Shown here: in pieces, positions 7,478 through 13,541 of the stretch
Layout of the letters: each line of letters starts with the position of its first letter
Position numbering within the stretch: the first letter of the stretch is position 1
Source: JARRNO01 sp037384885
GTDB taxonomy: Bacteria > Acidobacteriota > UBA4820 > DSQY01
Direction of reading: 5' to 3'
Length of the DNA: 28,784 nucleotides
NCBI GenBank assembly: GCA_037384885.1
Contig: JARRNO010000049.1
Coordinates: forward strand, 1 to 28,784
Made by a program: the position numbers and the translations under genes
Notes under the pieces: model-generated
Databases searched by the model: none
Told to the model about the DNA's origin: nothing
The model's input: the letters and a program-made list of their open reading frames with translations, nothing else

Positions 7478-8107
7478 TCAAGCGAGATCGCTGTTTTCCA
7501 TGTTTTCTTTGTGATGGCGCCGACGCTCGCGATAGATCTCCACGACAGCCGGAATGAACGACAAGATAATGACGACGATGATAATGAGGTGGAGGTAGCG
7601 GCTTACTCCGGGAATGCTTCCCAGGAAGAAGCCGGCAAGCGCTACGCCCACGATCCAGAAAATCCCGCCGAAGACGTTGTAGGACAGGAACCGGAGGTAC
7701 TTCATCTTTCCCACGCCCGCCACGACGGGGGCAAAAGTGCGCACGATCGGCACAAACCTCGCCAAGACGATGGTTTTGCCGCCGTATCTTTCATAGAATT
7801 TCTGCGCCCGCATCACATGCTTGGGATTGAATAACAAGGATTTGGGTTTCCGGAAGATGTAGGGGCCTGTCCGGCGCCCGATACTGTAGCCGGTGGAATC
7901 GCCCAGGATCGCCGCGATGGATAAGACGATGCACAGCGTCCAGATGTTCAGATATCCCTGGCCCGCCAGGATGCCGGCGGTGACAAGGAGAGAATCGCCC
8001 GGAAGAAAAAATCCGATCAACAGCCCTGTCTCGGAGAAGATGATTCCAAATAGAGCGGGGTAGCTTCCCCAAACTATCAATGCTCGTCGTAAAGGGCTTA
8101 CAGCCAA
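7478..8107 (-). CDS. DedA-family inner-membrane protein
   Basis: DedA proteins are polytopic inner-membrane proteins linked to undecaprenyl-phosphate and lipid recycling and to membrane homeostasis. The conserved core is clear: ETGLLIGFFLPGDSLL, GDSTGYSIGRRTG, the F.RYGGKTIVLARFVPIVRTFAPVVAG signature, and further hydrophobic segments to a basic C-terminal tail. The start is uncertain. TTG at 8107 gives a normal short N-terminus. The frame stays open to an ATG at 8302, but that adds about 65 residues unlike the family and runs through palindromes and the promoter of the divergent glutaredoxin gene. Either a non-ATG start or an old frameshift near the 5' end is possible. Confidence 0.88.
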   Translation of the reverse strand: MAVSPLRRALIVWGSYPALFGIIFSETGLLIGFFLPGDSLLVTAGILAGQGYLNIWTLCIVLSIAAILGDSTGYSIGRRTGPYIFRKPKSLLFNPKHVMRAQKFYERYGGKTIVLARFVPIVRTFAPVVAGVGKMKYLRFLSYNVFGGIFWIVGVALAGFFLGSIPGVSRYLHLIIIVVIILSFIPAVVEIYRERRRHHKENMENSDLA

Positions 8108-8182
8108 TCTAAAACAGGAGGCAACGTTTTCTCCTCTCCGGATCGCCGGTAACACAGCGTGCCGGAACACGCCCCTAAAGTC

Positions 8183-8243
8183 AAGGGCGGCGCCCTCGGC
8201 GACATAAGGCCCTGTAACAAAGGGCCCTTTGAGAAGGCCCTGT
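8183..8243. repeat. Palindrome and direct-repeat cluster between dedA and the glutaredoxin gene
   Basis: The decamer AAGGCCCTGT occurs at 8206-8215 and 8234-8243, flanking a perfect 12-bp palindrome, AAAGGGCCCTTT, at 8219-8230. A small AGGGC/GCCCT inverted repeat lies just before them (about 8184-8196). The divergent intergenic stretch 8108-8344 holds this cluster and the promoter at 8268-8296; I see no gene in it. Confidence 0.5.
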
Positions 8244-8267
8244 TGATGAACGCCGCTGGGCCCGCGC

Positions 8268-8296
8268 CTGAAAAGCCCCCACGCGTGCATTATAAT
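8268..8296 (+). promoter_or_regulatory. Probable sigma70 promoter of the glutaredoxin gene
   Basis: A perfect -10 TATAAT lies at 8291-8296. The matching -35 position (8268-8273, CTGAAA, 17-base spacer) is weak, with 4 of 6 consensus bases. The start of transcription would be near 8303, about 40 bases before the ATG at 8345. Confidence 0.5.
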
Positions 8297-8344
8297 GAAC
8301 ACCCTGCGCGTCCCTGAGAAACTTTCAACGCAAGGAGGTACATC

Positions 8345-8626
8345 ATGTCAGTTCCTGTTACTGTCTACACCATGACTCGATGCCCATACTGCAAAACTGC
8401 TAAAAACCTTCTGGATTCGCTGGACGTCCAGTACGAGGAAATCAATCTGGATGTGCAGCCCGACCGCTGGAAGGAATGCGAGGAACGGTCCGGCCGCCAG
8501 ACCGTACCCCAGATCTTCTGGGGCGACAAGCACATCGGCGGTTGCGACGACCTGCTCGCCATCAAGAAATCCGGCGAACTTCAGAAGCTGGTAGACGAAT
8601 ACCGGCAGGCCGAAGCGGCATCGTGA
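8345..8626 (+). CDS. Glutaredoxin (GrxC-type)
   Basis: This small thiol-disulfide oxidoreductase reduces protein disulfides or glutathione mixed disulfides in the cytoplasm. The 93-residue product shows the dithiol active site CPYC (C13, C16), the cis-proline motif TVP (53-55) and the glutathione-binding GGCDDL, all in the right order for a glutaredoxin. A strong AAGGAGGT lies just upstream of the ATG. It is a single-gene unit: its own promoter lies at 8268-8296 and a classical terminator at 8650-8674. Confidence 0.93.
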   Translation: MSVPVTVYTMTRCPYCKTAKNLLDSLDVQYEEINLDVQPDRWKECEERSGRQTVPQIFWGDKHIGGCDDLLAIKKSGELQKLVDEYRQAEAAS

Positions 8627-8649
8627 TCAGGCATAAAGGTATCACGAAG

Positions 8650-8674
8650 GGGCGGCTCCGGCCGCCCTTTTTTT
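8650..8674 (+). terminator. Rho-independent terminator of the glutaredoxin gene
   Basis: A perfect 7-bp stem, GGGCGGC (8650-8656) with GCCGCCC (8661-8667), a TCCG tetraloop and a run of seven T (8668-8674). It lies 24 bases after the stop codon. Confidence 0.9.
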
Positions 8675-8690
8675 CGTAAGGGCCGCTGCG

Positions 8691-8775
8691 CGGACGGCGG
8701 ACGCTGGACGACGGTAGTCGGCAATGCGCACGCTTCGCGCAGATAATCGTGAACCGTGAAACGTGAGTCGTGGAC
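8691..8775. repeat. Degenerate 7-bp tandem repeats (two short arrays)
   Basis: Array one, 8691-8718, is CGGACGG, CGGACGC, TGGACGA, CGGTAGT. Array two, 8748-8775, is CGTGAAC, CGTGAAA, CGTGAGT, CGTGGAC. A further ACGGT-type pair occurs near 8875-8889, and a GCGTGAC pair lies at 13-26. The constant heptamer period in several spots of the same window argues against chance. Confidence 0.55.
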
Positions 8776-9150
8776 GCCAGAATCCCGCTGCGGGAAGGGA
8801 TTTGAGTAGCTTCCCCTCACAGGATTCGTCCTTTGCAAGCAAAGGACGCACGAGGGCCTGAAGGCCCCAACGGCCGACGGTAGACGGTGGATGGCCGCTC
8901 AAAATTTGAATGGGTTATCATCGCGGGCAACTATTTGAAAACCCTGCCTTTGCGGGGAATCGGCGTCAGGCGACACCTCCCACAACTACCGCGGGATCGA
9001 CGCCGTAACAGGGTGCAGCGTTTGGCCTCTTGCAGTTCACGAACCCTTGAAATCGTCCCGCGAAGGACGGCCCGACTATTCTTGAGCCGCCGTCCGCCGA
9101 GCGCCGTCGCGCCGAGTTTCGAGGCGCATGAAAGCTTGCTTGCCGACAGG

Positions 9151-9199
9151 CGCTTCGGCCGAAGCGGCAGGGCGCACAGCGCCCGCGGGCCCGTCACGC
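9151..9199. repeat. Palindrome plus dispersed repeat, copy B
   Basis: A perfect 16-bp palindrome, CGCTTCGGCCGAAGCG (9151-9166), is followed at 9171-9199 by a sequence matching 51-79 at 25 of 29 positions. A shorter degenerate echo (GCGCAC then CGCGGGCC and CGTCAC) follows at about 9204-9225, so the element may be partly duplicated in tandem. Confidence 0.45.
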
Positions 9200-9220
9200 C
9201 TTGGCGCACCCGCGGGCCTC

Positions 9221-9260
9221 GTCACCTGGTCACGCAGTCACCGAGTCACTTCATCACTTG
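9221..9260. repeat. 8-bp tandem repeat, five units
   Basis: Five units in register: GTCACCTG, GTCACGCA, GTCACCGA, GTCACTTC, ATCACTTG. The first five bases are nearly invariant and the last three vary. It sits in the non-coding spacer before queF. Confidence 0.65.
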
Positions 9261-9396
9261 GCCATTTCGCGCAACGGCCAGCTTGCGCAAACACTCCGCG
9301 CCTCCGCGGTTTGGCCGCAGCCTCCTTCCGGTTGGACGGTATGCCTTGCAAGGACGGCCGCCCGCGGGTGAAAATATGATCTCAAGGAGAAATGGA

Positions 9397-9795
9397 ATGC
9401 CCGTATATACCGAAGAACACGCGCAAAAGGGACTCGACGCCGAACTTCCGTCCATCGAAACATGGCCGAACCAGTTCAAAGGATATGAAATCACCATCGA
9501 GTTTCCCGAGTTCACCTCGGTCTGTCCCAAGACCGGCCTCCCGGATTTCGGCGCCCTTTCTCTCGTTTACACCCCGGGCGAAAAGTGCCTCGAACTGAAA
9601 TCCTTCAAGGAGTATCTTCTCGCCTACCGGAACTTGGGAATTTTCTATGAAAACGTCATCAATCGCGTTTTGAGAGACGTGGTCGAGTCCTGCTCGCCCG
9701 TCAAGGCCGAACTGACCGGAACCTTCCGCCCCAGGGGCGGGATGAACGCGACCGTCCGGGCCGCGTACGACGAGAGAGCCGGCTTCGGCGCATGA
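9397..9795 (+). CDS. queF: NADPH-dependent 7-cyano-7-deazaguanine reductase
   Basis: QueF reduces the nitrile of preQ0 to the amine preQ1 in queuosine biosynthesis. The 132-residue product is of the short, YkvM-like type. It has the catalytic Cys43 in TSVCPKTGLPDFG, the proton-donor Asp50, and the family ELKSFKEY motif (66-73). The ATG at 9397 follows AAGGAG at 9384-9389 with a good spacing. The frame is open back to 8887, but that part is repeat-rich and has no similarity to a QueF. It overlaps ogt by 4 bases (ATGA). No other queuosine gene is in the window. Confidence 0.94.
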   Translation: MPVYTEEHAQKGLDAELPSIETWPNQFKGYEITIEFPEFTSVCPKTGLPDFGALSLVYTPGEKCLELKSFKEYLLAYRNLGIFYENVINRVLRDVVESCSPVKAELTGTFRPRGGMNATVRAAYDERAGFGA

Positions 9796-10295
9796 CCGGA
9801 GAGGATCCTCTTCGTTACGGCGCCTTCGAAACCCCCCTCGGCGCCATGACCGCGGGTCTCGGGGACGGTTCGATACGCCAGCTTTACTACGGGAGGCTTT
9901 CCGGTCCGCGCCGGCCGGATTTTACACCGACTGAGCGGCGTCTCTTCAAAGCGCTTTCACGACAGGTCGCCGAGTATTTCACGGGAAGGCGCCGGATCTT
10001 CGAGGTCCCATGGCATCCCTATCCGGAGCCCACCCGCTTCCAGCAGGCGGTCTGGGCGGCCGTCACCCAAATCCCTTCTGGAGAGACCGAAACCTACAAC
10101 GGGGTGGGCATCGCCACGGGCCGCCCCAGGGCCGCCCGCGCGGTGGGCAACGCCTGCGGCGCAAACCCCCTTGCCCTGCTTGTCCCCTGCCACCGGGTTG
10201 TCGCTTCGGGCGGTATCGGGGGTTACGGAGGCCGGATCGACGTCAAGATTTACCTCCTCGATCTCGAGCGGCGATTCTCTTTGCGGGCCCGATAG
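9792..10295 (+). CDS. ogt: Methylated-DNA--protein-cysteine methyltransferase
   Basis: This suicide repair protein moves alkyl groups from O6-alkylguanine to its own cysteine. The 167-residue product has an Ogt-like N-terminal domain and the C-terminal domain with the acceptor Cys133 in PCHRV. It also has the FQQAVWAAVTQIPSGET and AARAVGNACGANP segments and the closing GGYGGRIDVKIYLLDLE. It is a single-function protein with no AdaA domain. The start overlaps the queF stop, so the pair is co-transcribed, although no functional link is known. A weak GGGCC/GGCCC stem and, 12 bases on, a T-run near 10311 might end the transcript. Confidence 0.93.
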   Translation: MTGEDPLRYGAFETPLGAMTAGLGDGSIRQLYYGRLSGPRRPDFTPTERRLFKALSRQVAEYFTGRRRIFEVPWHPYPEPTRFQQAVWAAVTQIPSGETETYNGVGIATGRPRAARAVGNACGANPLALLVPCHRVVASGGIGGYGGRIDVKIYLLDLERRFSLRAR

Positions 10296-10412
10296 GCCCT
10301 GTGATTCTTGCTTTTTTTCTCGCAACGGCGCAGTCTGTATGGGAAAGACCACCGGGACCCGCGGTTGGGGCGCTTCCTCAATCACCTCGTGCTGCTTTTG
10401 CGAGCCGCCGGC

Positions 10413-10431
10413 ATGTTACGATAGGTAACAT
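10413..10431. promoter_or_regulatory. Inverted repeat ATGTTAC-N5-GTAACAT, possible activator site
   Basis: Perfect 7-base arms (10413-10419 and 10425-10431) with a 5-base spacer. It lies about 80 bases upstream of the sigma54 promoter element at 10493-10508, the usual range for an enhancer-type activator site, though a repressor site or a hairpin is also possible. A second, weaker hairpin (GAGGGC/GCCCTC) lies near 10449-10473. Confidence 0.45.
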
Positions 10432-10492
10432 ATCGCGTCCGTCAATTCGAGGGCTAAAGACTGAAAGGCCCTCTTTCCAGGAGATAGCGGGC

Positions 10493-10508
10493 TGGCATCC
10501 TGCTTGCT
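10493..10508 (+). promoter_or_regulatory. sigma54 (RpoN) promoter of the minor-pilin operon
   Basis: The element reads TGGCAT-CCTGC-TTGCT. It has the invariant GG (-24) and GC (-12) at the correct 10-base spacing and matches the TGGCAY-N5-TTGCW consensus throughout. Transcription would start near 10519, giving a short leader with GGAGG at 10523-10527 before the ATG at 10533. Sigma54 control of type IV pilin genes is established in Pseudomonas, Geobacter and Myxococcus. Confidence 0.72.
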
Positions 10509-10532
10509 TTGAGTTGTTACGCGGAGGCTTGA

Positions 10533-11108
10533 ATGGCAATGAATCAGGTGGGTAGACGGTGCGGCCCCGTTGGCGGCGGACGCGACCGGGGCTTCACTCT
10601 CATTGAAATGCTGATCGTCTTGGCTATTGTCGGCATGATCGCCGTTATTGGAACGATCGTGATCAGCAAGGCGCTTAAAAGACAGAGGCTCCAGGCGGCC
10701 GCGGAGGATATTCGCGGCATTCTTCAGCGGGTTTACACCCAGACAACCGCAACCAACCAACCTGCATTCGTCCGGATCGACATCAACAACCGCCGCATCC
10801 AGATCGTCGGAAGCACGGCCGGCACGCCGGTTCTCGCGACTTACATCCTTCCTGAAGACATCAGTCTTTCTACGAGCAGCGTAAGCGGTGTCCAGTGCAA
10901 CTGGCCGGTGGTGAACGGCATGCCCTGCCTTGAATGCTCTGTCCGCGGCCTGGCGCTCAACCCAACCACAGGCGCGGAGCTGAGCCAGGTTGAAACGCTC
11001 AACGTCACACACGCGGACATGGTACAGGGCGATCTCAGGCCCAGAAAGGTTTACACCATCAGCATCTACCCCATCTGGCACACCCAAGTCTCGGAAAGTA
11101 ACTGGTAG
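10533..11108 (+). CDS. Type IV minor pilin, FimU/GspH-like
   Basis: A prepilin subunit of 191 residues with a 20-residue basic, glycine-rich leader ending at Gly20 and the class III signal GFTLIEMLIVLAIVGM. Phe21 becomes the methylated N-terminus, and Glu25 is the conserved Glu5. The C-terminal part is a single soluble domain with three Cys in the CNWPVV...CLEC region, which could form a disulfide. By position (first of five) and size it matches FimU/FimT or GspH, which help form the pilus-initiating tip complex. GGAGG at 10523-10527 sets the start; a second ATG at 10539 is possible. Confidence 0.85.
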   Translation: MAMNQVGRRCGPVGGGRDRGFTLIEMLIVLAIVGMIAVIGTIVISKALKRQRLQAAAEDIRGILQRVYTQTTATNQPAFVRIDINNRRIQIVGSTAGTPVLATYILPEDISLSTSSVSGVQCNWPVVNGMPCLECSVRGLALNPTTGAELSQVETLNVTHADMVQGDLRPRKVYTISIYPIWHTQVSESNW

Positions 11109-11120
11109 GAGCGAACAGTC

Positions 11121-11675
11121 ATGCCGATGGAGCCAGAAAACCAAAAGAACTGTCCGGAGAGCAGGCGCGAACACGGAACGAGCCTCGTGGAAGTGCTGGT
11201 TGCCATGTTGATCCTTCTCCTCCTCACGGTCGGCGTTCTCCAGATGTTTTCCATGTCCTACCTGGAGAACATGGCCTCGGGAACTCGAACCGACCTGACC
11301 TACCGCTGCCAGCAGGTCATGGAGAATCTCATGTACCTTCAGCACATTTCCTCGAGCGGTGGAGCGGTGCCGGCCAACACGGGCGTTTCGTTCCCCCTGG
11401 CTGCGGGAACCACTTTTGATTTGACATCCTACGCCCTGCAGAACTGGAACAATAATTTCTGGACGCCCAACGAAGCGGACGTCATCAACAACCGGAAGCC
11501 CCCCTACGACATTTCCATCACGGTCAAGAGCGGCACCGGAATCTCCCTCGGGCAACTCGTTGTGACGGTCACGGCTCGCGCCAACGATCCCGCCAATCCC
11601 CCGTCGTTCGCTCACACGTATTACCGTTCTCCGGCATTGAAAGGCAAGGTGGTGGACTATGTCGCACAGTTCTGA
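11121..11675 (+). CDS. Type IV minor pilin, PilV-like
   Basis: The 184-residue product has a prepilin signal with cleavage predicted after Gly19 (EHG, then TSLVEVLVAMLILLLL). The first mature residue is Thr rather than the usual Phe, and Glu24 is at +5. The hydrophobic helix is followed by a soluble domain without other recognisable motifs. PilV-type subunits sit in the minor-pilin complex at the pilus tip. TAGGAG lies 8 bases before the ATG. It is 12 bases downstream of the FimU-like gene and overlaps the PilW-like gene by 17 bases. Confidence 0.85.
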   Translation: MPMEPENQKNCPESRREHGTSLVEVLVAMLILLLLTVGVLQMFSMSYLENMASGTRTDLTYRCQQVMENLMYLQHISSSGGAVPANTGVSFPLAAGTTFDLTSYALQNWNNNFWTPNEADVINNRKPPYDISITVKSGTGISLGQLVVTVTARANDPANPPSFAHTYYRSPALKGKVVDYVAQF

Positions 11676-12897
11676 TCGCCCCGCGAGAGAACAAGCCGGA
11701 TTCACGCTGATCGAGGCGCTGATTTCCATCACGATCCTCGTCATCGTCCTGCTCATCGCCTTCGCGCTGCTATTCTCAATGAAGGCTTTCGCCCAGCGCC
11801 AGGAGCTCTTCGTCTCTCCAAGGCAAACCGCCCGGCGGGCCATAGACTACCTTTCTTATTATGTGAGAACGGCCGCGGACCTCAACGCCCAAGCCAACAA
11901 CCCCAACGCGCTGGTGATGTATTACCAAAATTTCTCTCTTGGGACCAACATCCAGGCGTCTTTCAACAACCTGACGGGCAACGAACCGGGCAACGGCACG
12001 GTCACTTTGACCGACACCGCGACCTATCCGCAGACGCAGTTTACCTCGTCAACATTCGGCGACCTGGGCACCGACATCATCACCATGGCCCACGCCGTGA
12101 ACGCGGGCAGCATCAGCATCAACACATGGAATCCTTCGAGTCAGCCCGCACCGGACGCCTCCAACCTCTATTTCAACTACACCGCCGGCTGCCCGGACAA
12201 CGCGCTGAACATGGAAATGTTCATGAACATGACCGGCGACTGCTGGTCCAAGTGCGCCGGCGCGGTGCCCTGCAACTGCAACAGCGATGTGCTCACCCTC
12301 ATGGACAGCACGGGCAACTGGACCTACTACATGATCACGGGCTACCAGCAGAGCACATGTTCCGACACCAACGGGGACATCATCCACGTGACCAACACCC
12401 CCGGCGAATCCAACGCCGTGAACCCGCCGGGGGGGCCCGACACATTGAACAAACCGCTCTCGATCGGGGCGGGCGTACACTACGTCACGTTCCGTGTATA
12501 CGACCATAAGCTCCAGCAAAAGCGGGGCCTCTTCGATCCCGCAACGGCCGGAACAGGGTGGACGACTCTCCTCGACAACGTAGAGGATTTCCAGATCGCC
12601 TATCTCTACAACGACGGCACCATCGAGAACGACGCAGGCCACACCCTGACCACCCCCAACGAAATTCCAACCCAGCCGAACCCTCCCGGCAACAGCCCAC
12701 CCGATATCACCCAAGTCATCGGGCTGCGCATTACCATTGTGGCGCGGTCCCCGCGTTCGCTTCCCCCCACGATCCTCGGCCGGGACAAGTATGTCAGGCC
12801 GGCCGCGGAAGACCACCCGGCGGGGAACAAAGACAAGTTTTACCATTACCGGCTGACCGCAACAATCCTGTTGCGCAACCGGATGCTCGGGAGCTGA
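11659..12897 (+). CDS. Type IV minor pilin, PilW-like
   Basis: The 412-residue prepilin has a 14-residue leader, cleavage after Gly14 (QAG, then FTLIEALISITILVIVLLIAF) and Glu19 as Glu5. The large soluble domain (about 50-412) is asparagine- and threonine-rich, with a Cys cluster (CPDN, CWSKC, CNCNSD) near residues 180-215 that may form disulfides. Large size and gene position match PilW, a component of the tip-priming complex. It overlaps the PilV-like gene by 17 bases and the PilX-like gene starts 2 bases after its stop. Confidence 0.85.
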   Translation: MSHSSDRPAREQAGFTLIEALISITILVIVLLIAFALLFSMKAFAQRQELFVSPRQTARRAIDYLSYYVRTAADLNAQANNPNALVMYYQNFSLGTNIQASFNNLTGNEPGNGTVTLTDTATYPQTQFTSSTFGDLGTDIITMAHAVNAGSISINTWNPSSQPAPDASNLYFNYTAGCPDNALNMEMFMNMTGDCWSKCAGAVPCNCNSDVLTLMDSTGNWTYYMITGYQQSTCSDTNGDIIHVTNTPGESNAVNPPGGPDTLNKPLSIGAGVHYVTFRVYDHKLQQKRGLFDPATAGTGWTTLLDNVEDFQIAYLYNDGTIENDAGHTLTTPNEIPTQPNPPGNSPPDITQVIGLRITIVARSPRSLPPTILGRDKYVRPAAEDHPAGNKDKFYHYRLTATILLRNRMLGS

Positions 12898-12899
12898 CC

Positions 12900-13520
12900 A
12901 TGACCTTGACTCGAGAGAAAGAACAGGGGTCCGCAATCATTATCGCCATCCTGGTGATTCTGGTGCTCACCCTTGTGGGCGTGGCCGCCGCGCTTTTCAT
13001 GAATATCGAGGACAAGCTTTCCAGCAACGACATGCTGTCTCAGGAGGCCTTCTATGCCGCGCAGGCGGGACTCCACCAGGGAGAGCAGATCGTGACCAAT
13101 TACCTCGCGGCCGGATCGCTGAACGTGGCGCTCGCCAATGTCAACCAGCACAACCAAGAACCGCAGAGCTTGTCGGATCTGTCCGGGATCGACAGGCTGG
13201 GGACGGTTCTTCTCGATCAGGGAACCGCCGGCACGCCGCTTTACCAAGTTTCCCCGCAGGGATTCGTCCCCCAGGGCAGCGAACGCGTTTACTACACGCT
13301 GTATCTGCGCAACAACACCAACGACTATGCTTCCACAGACGGCACTGACTATCAGATCGATCACGACGGCGTCGTGAACCTGATCAGCCTGGGGGCCGTC
13401 ATCGATACCAATGGACGGGTGCTCTATACCCGCATCCTGTCCGAGCAGTTCAACTATGGACTCAAGGTCCCGCCGCCTTCCCAGATCGGCCTGAACCAGG
13501 GCGGGACCGGTTCTTCATAA
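12900..13520 (+). CDS. Type IV pilus assembly protein, PilX-like
   Basis: The 206-residue product has a short basic/acidic leader ending at Gly10 followed by SAIIIAILVILVLTLVGVAA, the PilX N-terminal type of membrane helix, then the typical EAFYAAQAGLHQGEQ. It lacks Glu at mature position 5 (Ile there), as GspK-type tip subunits do, which suggests it caps the initiation complex; this is an inference. GGGAG inside the end of the PilW-like gene serves as ribosome binding site. It lies 21 bases before pilY1. Confidence 0.82.
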   Translation: MTLTREKEQGSAIIIAILVILVLTLVGVAAALFMNIEDKLSSNDMLSQEAFYAAQAGLHQGEQIVTNYLAAGSLNVALANVNQHNQEPQSLSDLSGIDRLGTVLLDQGTAGTPLYQVSPQGFVPQGSERVYYTLYLRNNTNDYASTDGTDYQIDHDGVVNLISLGAVIDTNGRVLYTRILSEQFNYGLKVPPPSQIGLNQGGTGSS

Positions 13521-13541
13521 GACCGCCTCTAGGAGGTTGCC

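Larger units (their letters stand above)
8676..9396. other. Long non-coding, repeat-rich spacer
   Basis: About 720 bases without a convincing gene. It holds period-7 repeats (8691-8718, 8748-8775), a perfect 10-bp stem at 8827-8836/8839-8848, a GGGCCT/AGGCCC hairpin at 8854-8867, a palindrome plus dispersed repeat at 9151-9199, and period-8 repeats at 9221-9260. The open frames here have no recognisable domain; the one entering queF from 8887 reads as arginine-, proline- and serine-rich non-coding translation. A short stretch at 8981-9082 reads open in one frame and might be a fossil coding piece, but I cannot assign it. No preQ1 riboswitch was seen ahead of queF. Confidence 0.6.

Noticed and set aside
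8691..9260. CRISPR array
   Set aside because: Repeat units are only 7-8 bases with no spacers, and no cas genes are present.
8887..9396. N-terminal extension of QueF
   Set aside because: The extension runs through tandem repeats and palindromes with no family similarity, and a good ribosome binding site marks the ATG at 9397.
9260..9396. preQ1 riboswitch ahead of queF
   Set aside because: No preQ1-I loop or A-rich tail pattern was found; the spacer is GC-rich and repeat-laden.
10296..10532. Cyclic di-GMP (GEMM) riboswitch ahead of the pilin operon
   Set aside because: The leader has simple hairpins but not the conserved GEMM core, and the sigma54 start near 10519 leaves too short a leader to hold one.
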